Shown: positions 11,420 to 22,559, numbered from the stretch's first letter. The stretch is DNA of 64,000 nt from Serratia liquefaciens (GCA_012719855.1 JAAXZN010000048.1:1-64000), one strand, 5' to 3'. Translations and numbers: made by a program. Notes: generated by a model not told the origin, from the sequence alone.

Positions 11420-12427
11420 ATGCGTAAGTCTTTTGTAGTAATCGTCCTCGCGGTGCTGGTGGCGTTATACGCTTCTCTGTTCGTGGTTCAGGAAGGTCAG
11501 CGCGGCATCGTGCTGCGTTTTGGCAAGGTACTGCGTGACAGCGACAACAAGCCGCTGGTGTATGCGCCAGGCCTGCACTTCAAGATCCCGTTCATTGAAT
11601 CAGTGAAAACGTTGGATGCGCGTATCCAGACCATGGACAACCAGGCCGATCGCTTCGTGACCAGCGAGAAGAAAGACCTGATCGTGGACTCTTATCTGAA
11701 ATGGCGTATCAGCGATTTCAGCCGTTACTATCTGGCAACCGGCGGCGGTGATGTTTCACAGGCCGAAGTGCTGCTGAAACGTAAGTTCAGTGACCGTCTG
11801 CGTTCCGAGATTGGTCGTCTGGATGTGAAAGACATCGTCACCGACTCGCGCGGTAAGCTGATGTCCGACGTGCGTGATGCATTGAACACCGGTACCGTGG
11901 GTGACGATCAAGAAGTCACCACCACCGAGGCTGATGATGCTATCGCCTCTGCAGCGGCGCGTGTTGAGAAGGAAACCACCGGCAACTTGCCGAAGGTTAA
12001 CCCGAACAGCATGGCAGCGTTGGGTATTGAAGTGATCGACGTGCGTATCAAGCAGATCAACCTGCCGGCGGAAGTGTCTGATGCGATCTACCAGCGTATG
12101 CGCGCCGAGCGTGAAGCGGTTGCCCGTCGTCACCGTTCACAGGGTCAGGAAGAAGCCGAGAAGTTGCGTGCGACCGCAGACTACGAAGTGACTCGTACCC
12201 TGGCGGAAGCCGAACGTACTGCACGTATCACTCGTGGTGATGGCGATGCCGAAGCGGCCAAACTGTTTGCCAACGCATTCAGCCAGGATCCGGACTTCTA
12301 CGCCTTTATCCGTAGCCTGCGTGCTTACGAAACCAGCTTCAGCAGCAATAACCAGGACGTGATGGTTCTGAGCCCGGACAGCGACTTCTTCCGCTACATG
12401 AAGTCGCCTGACTCCACGCGCAAGTAA
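11420..12427 (+). CDS. hflC: FtsH regulator HflC
   Basis: 335 residues (E. coli 334). It is the partner of HflK in the HflKC cage that modulates FtsH proteolysis. A signal-anchor (about 3-21) precedes the SPFH domain (FVVQEGQRGIVLRFGKVL onward) and a charged coiled-coil rich in REAVARRHRSQGQEEAEKLR. It is tightly linked to hflK and followed by an intrinsic terminator, so this is the end of the run that began at nnr or hfq. Confidence 0.97.
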   Translation: MRKSFVVIVLAVLVALYASLFVVQEGQRGIVLRFGKVLRDSDNKPLVYAPGLHFKIPFIESVKTLDARIQTMDNQADRFVTSEKKDLIVDSYLKWRISDFSRYYLATGGGDVSQAEVLLKRKFSDRLRSEIGRLDVKDIVTDSRGKLMSDVRDALNTGTVGDDQEVTTTEADDAIASAAARVEKETTGNLPKVNPNSMAALGIEVIDVRIKQINLPAEVSDAIYQRMRAEREAVARRHRSQGQEEAEKLRATADYEVTRTLAEAERTARITRGDGDAEAAKLFANAFSQDPDFYAFIRSLRAYETSFSSNNQDVMVLSPDSDFFRYMKSPDSTRK

Positions 12428-12447
12428 TCACGACAGGTAATTGATCG

Positions 12448-12480
12448 AGGGCCCGTTTAAACGCGGGCCCTTTCTTTTTG
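12448..12480 (+). terminator. hflC terminator
   Basis: Eight-base stem AGGGCCCG/CGGGCCCT with an 8-nt loop, followed by TTCTTTTTG. It lies 20 bp after the hflC stop and 10 bp before yjeT, so yjeT transcription would depend on read-through or a promoter not resolved here. Confidence 0.85.
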
Positions 12481-12490
12481 GGAGTTTCTG

Positions 12491-12691
12491 ATGAATTCAA
12501 CAATCTGGCTGGCGTTAGGGCTGGTTTTGGTGCTGGAAGGCCTGGGGCCGATGCTGTTTCCGCAGGCCTGGCGTAAAATGATACTGGCGATGACCCAGTT
12601 GCCTGACTCTACGTTACGGCGATTTGGCGGCGGAATAGTGGTTGCGGGCTGTGTGATCTACTACATGTTGCGTAGTCGCACAGGGGTTTAA
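12491..12691 (+). CDS. yjeT: small inner-membrane protein YjeT (DUF2065)
   Basis: 66 residues (E. coli YjeT 65). Two hydrophobic segments are visible, about 4-22 and 44-60, with the conserved LEGLGPMLFPQAWR between them. It has been kept between hflC and purA in many gamma-proteobacteria, which hints at a link to the HflKC module, but I know of no established biochemical role. The Shine-Dalgarno GGGAG lies 7 bases before the ATG. Confidence 0.9.
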   Translation: MNSTIWLALGLVLVLEGLGPMLFPQAWRKMILAMTQLPDSTLRRFGGGIVVAGCVIYYMLRSRTGV

Positions 12692-12734
12692 AGGTTAGCC
12701 TAAAAAATACGCAACTCAGCGCTAAAAGTGCTGA

Positions 12735-14087
<1,353 letters not shown>

Positions 14088-14105
14088 TCTGGCTTTACTG
14101 CAATA

Positions 14106-14137
14106 AAACAAACCGGGCGTGTCCCGGTTTGTTTTTA
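14106..14137 (+). terminator. purA terminator
   Basis: Twelve-base perfect stem AAACAAACCGGG/CCCGGTTTGTTT with a 5-nt loop, followed by further T residues. Its flanking A and T runs would let it act in either direction. Confidence 0.9.
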
Positions 14138-14320
14138 TCCTGATTTTCCCCGATTGCGGTTTCACGTCCCAAAATCCTTTCTTTAACCTGTCGCAGAGCC
14201 AGACATACGCTAAATAATTAGCGGCGAACTCTCTGGCTGGTTTATTATCCAATAAGTAATCTTTTGAATAGTGCCGAAAATCGGCGTATCAGACGGGTAA
14301 AATGATACCCAGAGGTAGAT

Positions 14321-14746
14321 GTGCAGTTAACAAGTTTTACTGATTATGGCCTGCGGGCGTTGATCTACATGGCCTCGCTGCCACCGGACAAAATGACCAG
14401 CATCTCGGAAGTCACCGAGGTCTACGGCGTGTCCAGAAACCATATGGTAAAGATCATCAATCAGTTAAGCCGGGTTGGTTTTGTCACCGCGGTGCGCGGT
14501 AAGAACGGGGGTATCCGTTTAGGCAAACCGGCCGAAACCATTCGCCTTGGCGACGTGGTCAGGGCGTTAGAGCCGCTCTCACTGGTTAATTGCAGCAGTA
14601 CGTTTTGCCATATAACCCCTGCCTGCCGCCTGAAGCAGGTGCTCCAACAGGGCGTACAGAATTTCCTTGAAGAGCTGGACAACCACACGCTGGCCGATAT
14701 GGTCGAAGACAATCCATCGCTCTACAAGCTATTGCTTGTCGAATAA
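14321..14746 (+). CDS. nsrR: nitric-oxide-sensing repressor NsrR (GTG start)
   Basis: 141 residues, Rrf2 family. It represses nitrosative-stress genes (hmp, ytfE) until NO damages its iron-sulfur cluster. A winged helix covers about 1-60 ([23 protein letters not shown]). Cluster cysteines fall at 91, 96 and 102, the E. coli positions. The start is GTG ([18 protein letters not shown]), with the SD AGAGGTAG just upstream. A small GGGTA/TACCC hairpin immediately precedes the SD. rnr follows 59 bp downstream, as in E. coli. A matching operator occurs before ytfE in this window. Confidence 0.96.
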   Translation: MQLTSFTDYGLRALIYMASLPPDKMTSISEVTEVYGVSRNHMVKIINQLSRVGFVTAVRGKNGGIRLGKPAETIRLGDVVRALEPLSLVNCSSTFCHITPACRLKQVLQQGVQNFLEELDNHTLADMVEDNPSLYKLLLVE

Positions 14747-14805
14747 AGCGTCGCTGAGAAGACAAGGCTCAGCGGCACCCTGCTGATGACAACGGAGGAA
14801 CCGCA

Positions 14806-17292
14806 ATGTCACAAGATCCATTCCTGGAACGAGAAGCAGAAAAATATGAATCCCCTATTCCGAGCCGTGAATTTATTTTGGCCCATTTGGCGAAAAGAGA
14901 AACGCCGGCCAGCCGCGAAGAGCTGGCCAAAGAGCTGAATTTAACCGGCGAAGAACCCCTGGAAGCGTTGCGCCGTCGCCTGCGTGCGATGGAACGTGAC
15001 GGCCAATTAATCTTTACCCGCCGCCAGTGCTACGCGCTGCCGGAACGCCTGGATCTGCTGCGCGGCACCGTGATCGGCCACCGCGATGGCTTTGGCTTCC
15101 TGCGTATCGAAGGCAGCAAAGACGACCTGTACCTGTCAGCTGAACAGATGAAAATGGCGATCCACGGTGACGTGGTGCTGGCACAGGCGATGGCTGCAGA
15201 CCGCAAGGGCCGCCGTGAAGCGCGTATCGTCCGTGTGCTGGTGCCGAAAACCAGTCAAATCGTCGGCCGCTTCTTTATGGACGCCGGTACCGGCTTCGTG
15301 GTGCCGGATGACAGCCGCCTGAGCTTTGATATCCTGATCCCGGCCGACGCCGTCAGCGGTGCGCGCATGGGCTTTATGGTGGTGGTTGAACTGACCCAGC
15401 GCCCAACCCGCCGTACCAAAGCGGTTGGCAAGATTGTCGAGATCCTCGGCGACAAAATGGGCACCAGCATGGCGGTGGATATCGCACTGCGTACCCATGA
15501 AATCCCGCATGTCTGGCCACCGCAGGTGGAAAAACAGGTTGCCGACCTCAGTGAACAGGTACCGGAATCCGCCAAAAAAGGTCGCGTCGATCTGCGCAAA
15601 CTGCCTTTGGTAACGATTGATGGCGAAGATGCCCGCGATTTCGATGACGCAGTCTACTGCGAGAAAAAACGCGGTGGCGGCTGGCGCCTGTGGGTTGCCA
15701 TTGCCGACGTCAGCTATTACGTGCGTCCGCGCACTGCGCTGGATGACGAAGCCCGTAACCGCGGGACTTCGGTATACTTCCCATCGCAGGTTATTCCGAT
15801 GCTGCCGGAAGTGCTGTCTAACGGCCTGTGTTCGCTTAACCCGCAGGTAGACCGGTTGTGTATGGTGTGTGAGATGACCATCTCCGCCCAGGGTCGCCTG
15901 TCGACGGCCAAATTCTATGAGGCGGTCATGAGTTCTCATGCCCGCTTAACGTATAACAAGGTCTGGCACATTCTGCAGGGCGATCAGGAGCTGCGTGAGC
16001 ATTATCACCCGCTGGTCAAACACCTGGAAGAACTGCATGCAATGTATAAGGTGTTGGATCAGGCACGTGCGGAACGTGGCGGTATCGCTTTCGAAACCGA
16101 AGAAGCCAAGTTTATCTTCAACGCCGAACGCCGTATTGAGCGCGTTGAACCTACGGTACGTAACGACGCTCACAAGCTGATCGAAGAGTGCATGATTATG
16201 GCGAACGTCGCCGCTGCACGCTTTGTCGAGAAAAATAACGAACCGGCGCTGTTCCGCGTGCACGACCGTCCAAGCGACGATCACATCAGTGCACTGCGCA
16301 GCGTGCTGGGCGAGCTGGGCCTGACGCTGGGCGGTGGCAACAAGCCACAGCCGAAGGACTACGCGACCCTGATGGATGAAGTGTCCGAACGTCCGGACCA
16401 TGAAATGCTGCAAACCATGCTGCTGCGGTCGATGAAGCAGGCAATCTACGATCCGGAAAACCGCGGTCACTTTGGCCTGGCGCTGGCTTCTTACGGTCAC
16501 TTCACTTCACCGATCCGCCGTTACCCGGATCTGGCGATGCACCGTGCGATCAAGTACCAGCTGGCCAAAGAGCATGGCGAACCGAAAGAGCGCTGGACGC
16601 CAACCGGCGGGTGGCACAGCGAATTCGAAGAAATGCTGCAGCTGGGCGAGCACTGTTCGATGGCTGAACGTCGCGCCGATGAAGCGACGCGCAACGTTGC
16701 CGACTGGCTGAAATGCGACTTCATGCAGGATCACGTCGGTGAAGTGTTCAGCGGTATTATTGCCAGCGTGACCGGCTTTGGTTTCTTCGTGCGCCTCAAC
16801 GATCTGTTTATCGACGGTCTGGTGCACGTATCATCGCTGGATAATGATTATTATCGCTACGATAATATCGGCCAGCGTCTGATTGGCGAATCCTCTGGCG
16901 TGGTTTATCGCCTGGGCGATACGGTGGAGATCCGTGTGGAAGCGGTGCATATGGATGAGCGTAAAATTGACTTCGCTCTGGTCTCCAGCACCCGCAAACC
17001 ACGCGGTGAAGGTAAAACTGAACGCGATCGCGCGAAGAATGGCGGCCAACGCACCTTGCGTGGCGGGGCTGGAGCAGGACGCACTTCCGCTCCTCGCAAA
17101 CGTCGCGGTGGCAAACCGCCGGCCAATTTTGAGCCTGACAGCGCTTTCCGTAAGGATGAAGCCAAGCCCGCTGACAAGGTGAAGAAAGACAAAAAGGCGA
17201 AAGCCAAGAAAGTGTCCGACAAAACCCGGAAAATAGCGGCGGCGACCAAGGCCAAGCGCGCCGGCAAGAAGAAAGGTGCTGAGCAGGCTTAA
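14806..17292 (+). CDS. rnr: ribonuclease R
   Basis: 828 residues (E. coli 813). It is a 3'-5' exoribonuclease that degrades structured RNA and acts in tmRNA-linked decay. Order: N-terminal winged helix (about 20-85), cold-shock domains (about 85-230), RNB catalytic domain (about 265-590) with the metal-binding aspartates in [14 protein letters not shown] near 271-284, S1 domain (about 640-725), and a Lys/Arg/Ala-rich tail of about 95 residues. The tail is slightly longer than in E. coli. A GC-rich hairpin (17314-17333) without U-tract separates it from rlmB. Confidence 0.97.
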   Translation: MSQDPFLEREAEKYESPIPSREFILAHLAKRETPASREELAKELNLTGEEPLEALRRRLRAMERDGQLIFTRRQCYALPERLDLLRGTVIGHRDGFGFLRIEGSKDDLYLSAEQMKMAIHGDVVLAQAMAADRKGRREARIVRVLVPKTSQIVGRFFMDAGTGFVVPDDSRLSFDILIPADAVSGARMGFMVVVELTQRPTRRTKAVGKIVEILGDKMGTSMAVDIALRTHEIPHVWPPQVEKQVADLSEQVPESAKKGRVDLRKLPLVTIDGEDARDFDDAVYCEKKRGGGWRLWVAIADVSYYVRPRTALDDEARNRGTSVYFPSQVIPMLPEVLSNGLCSLNPQVDRLCMVCEMTISAQGRLSTAKFYEAVMSSHARLTYNKVWHILQGDQELREHYHPLVKHLEELHAMYKVLDQARAERGGIAFETEEAKFIFNAERRIERVEPTVRNDAHKLIEECMIMANVAAARFVEKNNEPALFRVHDRPSDDHISALRSVLGELGLTLGGGNKPQPKDYATLMDEVSERPDHEMLQTMLLRSMKQAIYDPENRGHFGLALASYGHFTSPIRRYPDLAMHRAIKYQLAKEHGEPKERWTPTGGWHSEFEEMLQLGEHCSMAERRADEATRNVADWLKCDFMQDHVGEVFSGIIASVTGFGFFVRLNDLFIDGLVHVSSLDNDYYRYDNIGQRLIGESSGVVYRLGDTVEIRVEAVHMDERKIDFALVSSTRKPRGEGKTERDRAKNGGQRTLRGGAGAGRTSAPRKRRGGKPPANFEPDSAFRKDEAKPADKVKKDKKAKAKKVSDKTRKIAAATKAKRAGKKKGAEQA

Positions 17293-17351
17293 TCTGCCAC
17301 ACGTCATTATCACCGGCAGGCGTTTGCCTGCCGCACAGTAAAAAGAGCATC

Positions 17352-18083
17352 ATGAGCGAAATTATTTACGGCATTCATGCCGTCAAAGCCCTGTTAGACA
17401 ACGATCCACAACGCTTCCTGGAAGTGTTTATCCTCAAAGGGCGCGACGATCGCCGGCTGCAGCCGTTGATTGCCGAACTGGAGGCGACCGGCATTGTTAT
17501 TCAGGTGGCGAACCGCCAGTGGTTGGATGAGAAGGTAGAGGGCGCGGTGCATCAGGGGATCATTGCCCGGGTGCGCGAAGGGCGTCAGTATCAGGAAAAT
17601 GACCTGCCGGCGTTGCTGGAAAGCGTGGATACCCCGTTCCTGCTGGTGCTGGACGGCGTGACCGACCCGCATAACCTCGGTGCCTGCTTGCGCAGCGCCG
17701 ACGCAGCCGGTGTGCACGCGGTGATCGTCCCGCGCGATCGTTCTGCCCAGTTGAACGCAACGGCCAAGAAAGTGGCCTGCGGTGCGGCGGAGAATGTGCC
17801 GTTGATTCGCGTCACCAACCTGGCGCGCACCCTGCGTTTGCTGCAGGAGATGAACGTCTGGGTCGTGGGCACTGCCGGCGAAGCCGACCACACACTGTTT
17901 CAGAGCAAAATGACCGGCCCGATGGCGCTGGTGATGGGGGCGGAAGGCGAAGGCATGCGTCGTCTGACTCGCGAGCACTGTGACGAGCTGATCAGCATTC
18001 CGATGGCCGGCACGGTTTCTTCCCTGAACGTTTCAGTGGCGACCGGTATCTGCCTGTTTGAAGCGGTGCGTCAACGCAGTTGA
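17352..18083 (+). CDS. rlmB: 23S rRNA Gm2251 2'-O-methyltransferase RlmB
   Basis: 243 residues, as in E. coli. It methylates G2251 in the ribosomal P-loop. It has an N-terminal substrate-binding domain (about 1-75) and a SpoU/TrmH trefoil-knot domain with the three SpoU motifs: [28 protein letters not shown] and [16 protein letters not shown]. It follows rnr after 59 bp and probably shares the nsrR transcript. The coli-type yjfI-J-K genes that normally follow are absent here. Confidence 0.97.
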   Translation: MSEIIYGIHAVKALLDNDPQRFLEVFILKGRDDRRLQPLIAELEATGIVIQVANRQWLDEKVEGAVHQGIIARVREGRQYQENDLPALLESVDTPFLLVLDGVTDPHNLGACLRSADAAGVHAVIVPRDRSAQLNATAKKVACGAAENVPLIRVTNLARTLRLLQEMNVWVVGTAGEADHTLFQSKMTGPMALVMGAEGEGMRRLTREHCDELISIPMAGTVSSLNVSVATGICLFEAVRQRS

Positions 18084-18091
18084 TTTATCCG

Positions 18092-18125
18092 TAAGGGCGC
18101 AGTCCTGGCGCCCTTATTCCTTTTC
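18092..18125 (+). terminator. rlmB terminator
   Basis: Nine-base stem TAAGGGCGC/GCGCCCTTA with a 7-nt loop, followed by TTCCTTTTC. It closes the nsrR-rnr-rlmB unit. Confidence 0.8.
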
Positions 18126-18210
18126 AATGCCTACCCTGTGATCTCGCCTGCGGCAGAAATCCCCCTGACGACCATAATTACTCCTGACGCTTTTCTCAGG
18201 GAGCAAGCTC

Positions 18211-19842
18211 ATGGTCTGGAATACACACACCGTTTTTAATCAGCCGAAGCCGCTGGGCAACAGCAATCTGTTCCTGTCCGATACGCCACTGCATGAAGCC
18301 ATTCAGCGCGAGCAGGCGGGGTGGGATGCAGAGGTACTGGCCTCGCTGGGCCAACAGTTGGGCACTCAGGAGTCGCTGGAACTGGGGCGACTGGCCAACG
18401 CCAACCCACCGGAGCTGTTGCGCTATGACGCCACCGGTCAGCGGCTGGACGACGTCCGTTTTCATCCCGCCTGGCATATCCTGATGCAAGGGCTGATAGC
18501 CAACCGGGTGCATAACCTGCCGTGGCAGGAGGATGCCCGTATCGGCTCTTTTGTGGCGCGGGCGGCGCGTTTTGTATTACACGCCCAGGTAGAGGCCGGC
18601 ACCCTGTGTCCGGTGACCATGACCTTTGGCGCTATTCCTTTGCTGCAGCGCTCGTTGCCTGCGGAGTTCCAATCCTGGCTAACGCCGCTACTGTCCGATC
18701 GTTACGACGCGCATTCATTGCCCGGCGGGCAAAAGCGCGGTTTGTTGATCGGCATGGGAATGACCGAAAAGCAGGGCGGTTCCGATGTGTTGAGCAATAC
18801 CACCACCGCCAGCCCGCTGGGTGCACGCGGGCCAGGAGAAGCCTACCGTTTGGTCGGGCACAAGTGGTTTTTCTCGGTACCGCAGAGTGATGCGCACCTG
18901 GTGCTGGCGCAGACCGAAGGCGGGTTGTCCTGTTTCTTCCTGCCGCGGATTTTGCCTGACGGTACGCGCAATGCCATAAGGGTGGAACGGCTGAAGGATA
19001 AGTTGGGCAACAGGTCTAACGCCAGCAGCGAAGTAGAATTCCAGGATGCCAGCGCCTGGCTGGTAGGCGAGGAAGGGGATGGCGTACGGCATATCCTGAA
19101 AATGGGGGGCCTGACGCGTTTTGACTGCGCACTGGGTAGTCACGGGTTGATGCGGCGCGGGCTGTCGGTGGTGTTGTACCACGCTCTGCAGAGGCAGGCG
19201 TTTGGTAAAACGCTGATTGAACAGCCGATGATGCGACAGGTACTGGCGCGGATGGCCCTGCGCCTGGAGGGGCAGACGGCGGCCTTGATGCGTCTGGCGC
19301 GTGCTTATGACAGCGCGGGCAGCACGCCCCTGGATCAGGCATTATGCCGTGTGATGACGCCTGCGGCGAAGTTTGAAGTTTGCCGGCAAGGCATTCCTTT
19401 TATTGGTGAAGCCATGGAGACGCTGGGCGGTATCGGCTACTGCGAAGAAAGCGAGCTGCCCCGGTTGTACCGTGAAATGCCGGTAAACAGTATTTGGGAA
19501 GGCTCCGGCAATATTATGTGTCTGGACGTCATGCGTGCCTGGGGCAAGCTGCCGGCAGTACAGGAGGCGCTGGAGCTGGAACTCGGTGAGGTGAGAGGGC
19601 AGAATCGCCATTATGATCACCAATGGCGGCGGTTGCTTCAGCTGATGCGCAAACCTCAGGAAGAGCAAGGGCGTGCGGTTACCGGCGCCTTGTTTAATCT
19701 GTTCGCGGCGGCGCAGCTTCTGCGTTACAGTTCACCGCCGTTGGCGGAAGCCTGGTGTCAAATGATGCTCGATGCCCGTGGTGAGCGGACATTGCCGGAC
19801 AGGCTGTGCGAAACGCTGTTTACCCGCGCGATGGGCGGTTAG
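18211..19842 (+). CDS. aidB: AidB, acyl-CoA dehydrogenase-like flavoprotein
   Basis: 543 residues (E. coli AidB 541). It is an FAD-containing acyl-CoA dehydrogenase homologue that binds DNA and is induced in the Ada response to alkylation. It keeps the family signatures MGMTEKQGGSD, HKWFFSVPQSDAHLVLAQT, LGGIGYCEESELPRLYREMP and SIWEGSGNIMCLDVMRA. The C-terminal DNA-binding region is present. It stands alone between two same-strand genes. I did not find an unambiguous Ada box in the 127 bp upstream. Confidence 0.95.
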   Translation: MVWNTHTVFNQPKPLGNSNLFLSDTPLHEAIQREQAGWDAEVLASLGQQLGTQESLELGRLANANPPELLRYDATGQRLDDVRFHPAWHILMQGLIANRVHNLPWQEDARIGSFVARAARFVLHAQVEAGTLCPVTMTFGAIPLLQRSLPAEFQSWLTPLLSDRYDAHSLPGGQKRGLLIGMGMTEKQGGSDVLSNTTTASPLGARGPGEAYRLVGHKWFFSVPQSDAHLVLAQTEGGLSCFFLPRILPDGTRNAIRVERLKDKLGNRSNASSEVEFQDASAWLVGEEGDGVRHILKMGGLTRFDCALGSHGLMRRGLSVVLYHALQRQAFGKTLIEQPMMRQVLARMALRLEGQTAALMRLARAYDSAGSTPLDQALCRVMTPAAKFEVCRQGIPFIGEAMETLGGIGYCEESELPRLYREMPVNSIWEGSGNIMCLDVMRAWGKLPAVQEALELELGEVRGQNRHYDHQWRRLLQLMRKPQEEQGRAVTGALFNLFAAAQLLRYSSPPLAEAWCQMMLDARGERTLPDRLCETLFTRAMGG

Positions 19843-19929
19843 GGAAAACGGTGGCACCGCAGCCGAAAAAGCTTTTTAATTCAGCTCTTGGCCCGTAAGG
19901 GATACTGACCTCTGACCAGGAAACATGAC

Positions 19930-20328
19930 ATGGATATTCTCAGCGCGTTGGCGGCATTCGCCTCTTATTTTTTCAGTGGCTTTGCCATGGTTCTGGTGTT
20001 TTTGTTCGTTTATACCCGCATTACGCCGCATGATGAATGGGCGTTGATCAAGGCCGATAATCAGGCCGCCGCTTTCGGATTCGTCGGTGCCTGCCTGGGA
20101 TATGTTATCCCGCTGGCGAGTGCGGCGATCAACTCCGTCAGCCTGTTGGACTATCTGTTATGGGGCGTGGTGGCGCTGGTGGTGCAACTGCTGCTGTTTG
20201 CGGCGGTGAAAATCTATATGCCGCGCATCAGCGACAAGATTGAGTCCAATCACGTGGCAGCCGGGATTTTCCTCGGCGGCGTGTCGATCAGTGGCGGTGT
20301 CCTGAATGCGGCCTGCATGACCTACTAA
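19930..20328 (+). CDS. yjfL: DUF350 membrane protein YjfL
   Basis: 132 residues with four predicted membrane segments, about 5-27, 50-70, 78-98 and 108-130. It resembles E. coli YjfL throughout (AAFASYFFSGFAMVLVFLFVYTRITPHDEWALIK and the final NAACMT). Its function is unknown. In E. coli it lies inside yjfIJKLMC; here it stands without those partners, directly after aidB. Its stop overlaps by 3 bases the stop of the converging yjfN-like gene. Confidence 0.9.
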   Translation: MDILSALAAFASYFFSGFAMVLVFLFVYTRITPHDEWALIKADNQAAAFGFVGACLGYVIPLASAAINSVSLLDYLLWGVVALVVQLLLFAAVKIYMPRISDKIESNHVAAGIFLGGVSISGGVLNAACMTY

Positions 20329-20600
20329 AGGTAAAGTATGGCCGAGGCGCGCCAGCCTGGCTGGTGCGCCTGTTCTTCCATTCGCAGGATACGGTAATAG
20401 CTTGCCCCATGCTCATCCGCCTTTTGGGCAATCAATTGTTCTACATCCTGAGGGGAGCCGGAGTGGGTGTTCAGGGTGATTTCCGCAATTTCGCTGAGCG
20501 GCGTAACGCGGTCAGCGGGGGCCAGTTCAGCGGACTGGGCGTTGGCGCTGAGTAACCCCATAGAAAGCAGGAGGGCGGTGAGTGCGGCGGAGCGTGTCAT
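20325..20600 (-). CDS. small exported DUF1471 protein, YjfN-like
   Basis: 91 residues with a signal peptide (cleavage near ANAQSA, residue 23) and one DUF1471 (YhcN/BhsA) domain ending RASAILYL. The domain pattern LSEIAEITLNTHSGSPQDVEQLIAQKADEHGASYYRI is typical of these periplasmic stress and biofilm proteins. It holds the place of E. coli yjfN, next to bsmA and yjfP, but identity to YjfN is not certain. It overlaps the yjfL stop tail to tail. Confidence 0.75.
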   Translation of the reverse strand: MTRSAALTALLLSMGLLSANAQSAELAPADRVTPLSEIAEITLNTHSGSPQDVEQLIAQKADEHGASYYRILRMEEQAHQPGWRASAILYL

Positions 20601-20722
20601 GGCGTTCCCCTTCGTCGGATCCTGGATTCACGTCCGCAGGCTGCGGCGCGCTGTTGGCCAGTGTGCTCTATCCAACTTCAGTCTGTGCAAAGCCAATGTA
20701 AATCTTATTAAAACTCCAGCAG

Positions 20723-21031
20723 TTACCGATACAGGATCGCCTGTGAATACCACTGGCCGGGAACCACAGTTTCGCTGTTCATGATGATCATGTAATAGCG
20801 CGCACCGCTGGCGTTGGCTTTCTGCTGAATTTCCGCTTCCACATCCATCGGGCTGCCGCGAACCAGGGCGCTGGTGGTGCCTATTTTTTCCAGACTACCG
20901 GTTTGTGCCCGGGTGATCTCCTGCGCCTGCCCGCTCGGTGGTGGGGGCGCTTTGGGCGTCGTGGTCATGATGCCACAGGCGCTAAGCAGCGTGACCAGCG
21001 TCAAGGGGAGCAGCAGGCGAGACATTTTCAT
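20723..21031 (-). CDS. bsmA: DUF1471 lipoprotein BsmA
   Basis: About 102 residues. A lipoprotein signal ends in the lipobox LLSAC, so the mature protein should be lipid-anchored. The DUF1471 domain ends GQWYSQAILYR, very close to E. coli BsmA (YjfO), which affects biofilm, stress and motility. The ATG at 21031 is preferred over one two codons upstream because it gives a conventional MKMSRLLLPL signal. It is divergent from yjfP. Confidence 0.85.
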   Translation of the reverse strand: MKMSRLLLPLTLVTLLSACGIMTTTPKAPPPPSGQAQEITRAQTGSLEKIGTTSALVRGSPMDVEAEIQQKANASGARYYMIIMNSETVVPGQWYSQAILYR

Positions 21032-21157
21032 AGACACCTCAAGAAAGCGGATAGCGTGATTTCAGTGTAACCCATTATAAATTGGAACAGATTGAGCTAA
21101 TGCTTTTTAGCGCAAGTTTGCCATTATGAAGGCAATGGCTATGCAGAGGGAAAATGA

Positions 21158-21910
21158 ATGATTGAAATATATGACGAGCGTGCAGGGGATATTGCGCTCA
21201 TCCACGCCGTGCCGCAGGGACAGTATCATCAGCCGCTGCCGACGGTATTTTTCTACCATGGTTATACCTCGTCGAAAGAAGTCTACGCCTACTTTGCCTA
21301 CGCGTTAGCCAGGGTGGGATTTCGCGTGGTGCTGCCGGATGCCGATTTGCACGGTGAACGTTTTGACGGCGATGAACAAAAGCGGTTGTCCCGCTTTTGG
21401 GAGATCCTGCGCAGCAATATCGATGAGTTACCGGCGTTGAAGGCGGACTTTGAACGGCGGGGCTTGATTGCAGAAGGGCGCATCGGCGTCGCCGGCGCAT
21501 CCATGGGCGGGATGACGACGCTGGGGGGCTTTGCTCGTTATCCATGGGTGAAAGCCGCGGCGAGCCTGATGGGAGCAGGCTATTACAGTGCTTTGGCACA
21601 GACGTTGTTTCCACCGCTGGATGAGGAGGGCAAGCCTCTGACGGCGAGCGGTTTCGACGCACGCATTGCTGCACTGGCGGATTATGGCCTAGAACACCAG
21701 TTGGAAAAAATTGCCGATCGTCCGTTGCTGCTGTGGCACGGCGAAGCGGATGATTTGGTGCCGGTGGCGGAAAGTCGACGTCTGGCGACTGAGCTTCGCC
21801 AGAGCGGCTGGGATCGGCAACTGACATTTTTAACTGAACCGGACGTCAAGCACCGCATCACGCCGTTGGCACTCAAGGCGACGGCCGAGTTCTTCGTGAA
21901 AACCTTATAA
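21158..21910 (+). CDS. yjfP: alpha/beta-hydrolase esterase YjfP
   Basis: 250 residues (E. coli YjfP 249). It is a serine hydrolase with the nucleophile elbow GASMG near residue 114, an oxyanion HGYTSS near 32-37, a catalytic Asp candidate in HGEADDLVP, and His in DVKHRITP near 228. E. coli YjfP is an esterase active on short acyl esters; the natural substrate is unknown. In E. coli it follows bsmA and precedes ulaR; the ula ascorbate genes are missing here. Confidence 0.92.
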   Translation: MIEIYDERAGDIALIHAVPQGQYHQPLPTVFFYHGYTSSKEVYAYFAYALARVGFRVVLPDADLHGERFDGDEQKRLSRFWEILRSNIDELPALKADFERRGLIAEGRIGVAGASMGGMTTLGGFARYPWVKAAASLMGAGYYSALAQTLFPPLDEEGKPLTASGFDARIAALADYGLEHQLEKIADRPLLLWHGEADDLVPVAESRRLATELRQSGWDRQLTFLTEPDVKHRITPLALKATAEFFVKTL

Positions 21911-21936
21911 AAAAAGCCCCCTGCGGGCAGGGGGCT
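21908..21936. terminator. shared terminator of yjfP and yjfY
   Basis: Stem AGCCCCCTG/CAGGGGGCT between two converging genes. A run of A residues on the left gives a good U-tract for minus-strand transcripts from yjfY; the plus-strand side has only a weak T-run. Confidence 0.75.
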
Positions 21937-22007
21937 GACGACATTTTAATATTTTACTTTTTTGCCGCTTTTGGGCGCGGCTTGCTTCCCTGGCACGGCA
22001 TACAGGT

Positions 22008-22274
22008 TTAGCGATACAGTTCCGCGCTGACGTGGATAGTGCTGTTGTTTTCCGGTTCATGCAGCGCAATGATTCGATAGGCGGTAGCTCCGCGCTGATC
22101 GGCTATTTTGCTCACCTGGCTGCTGGCGTCATCCGGCGAGACCACGTTCTGGTTCAGCGTGATGAATCCGACGCTCTGGCGCTGGTCTGCCTGATGGGAA
22201 GTGATCTCGGTAGCGGCCATGACGTTGGCGGAAAACAGCAAAGCAATGGCGGTAGCGATGGTAATACGTTTCAT
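22008..22274 (-). CDS. yjfY: small exported DUF1471 protein YjfY
   Basis: 88 residues: a signal peptide ending near NVMA/A (residue 20), then one DUF1471 domain (VGFITLNQNVVSPDDASSQVSKIADQRGATAYRI) ending HVSAELYR. It matches E. coli YjfY in both sequence and position, divergent from rpsF. The molecular role is unknown; relatives such as BhsA and YhcN act in envelope stress and biofilm. The 457-bp space to rpsF also serves its promoter. Confidence 0.88.
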   Translation of the reverse strand: MKRITIATAIALLFSANVMAATEITSHQADQRQSVGFITLNQNVVSPDDASSQVSKIADQRGATAYRIIALHEPENNSTIHVSAELYR

Positions 22275-22520
22275 AATTGCCTCTCTTAACTGTTTGCTTC
22301 AACGGCCTGACAGCCGGTGCCAGTGCAGCAAAAAGTTATTTGCATGTATTGAATAACTTCAAATCTTTTTCGTCGCGCTGTCTGCGGCGGATAACAACAA
22401 TTTTAGACCTTACCGCAGGATTAAAAAGGGGGGCATTTTGATGACATCTTTCAAAAAAAATGAATGAAATTTGCACCTCAGTGATGATTTCATTGAAAGA
22501 TTTTTTGAACTGATGGATCT

Positions 22521-22559
22521 CTGTACATAGGTTGTACAGACAGCAAATCGTGCTATTTT
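22521..22559 (+). promoter_or_regulatory. rpsF promoter overlapped by a palindrome
   Basis: TTGTAC (22532-22537), 16-bp spacer, and TATTTT (22554-22559) preceded by TGC make an extended -10 promoter about 170 bp before rpsF. The -35 lies in the right arm of a perfect inverted repeat, CTGTACA and TGTACAG separated by 5 bp (22521-22539). A palindrome over the -35 suggests an operator. The spacing does not fit LexA (CTGT-N8-ACAG). The rest of the 22275-22731 gap is AT-rich with no gene visible. Confidence 0.55.

Noticed and set aside
12706-12721. PurR site upstream of purA
   Set aside because: ACGCAA is one plausible half site, but the second half does not fit the palindrome.
22521-22539. LexA box at the rpsF promoter
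   Set aside because: The CTGT and ACAG ends are 11 bp apart; LexA needs 8.
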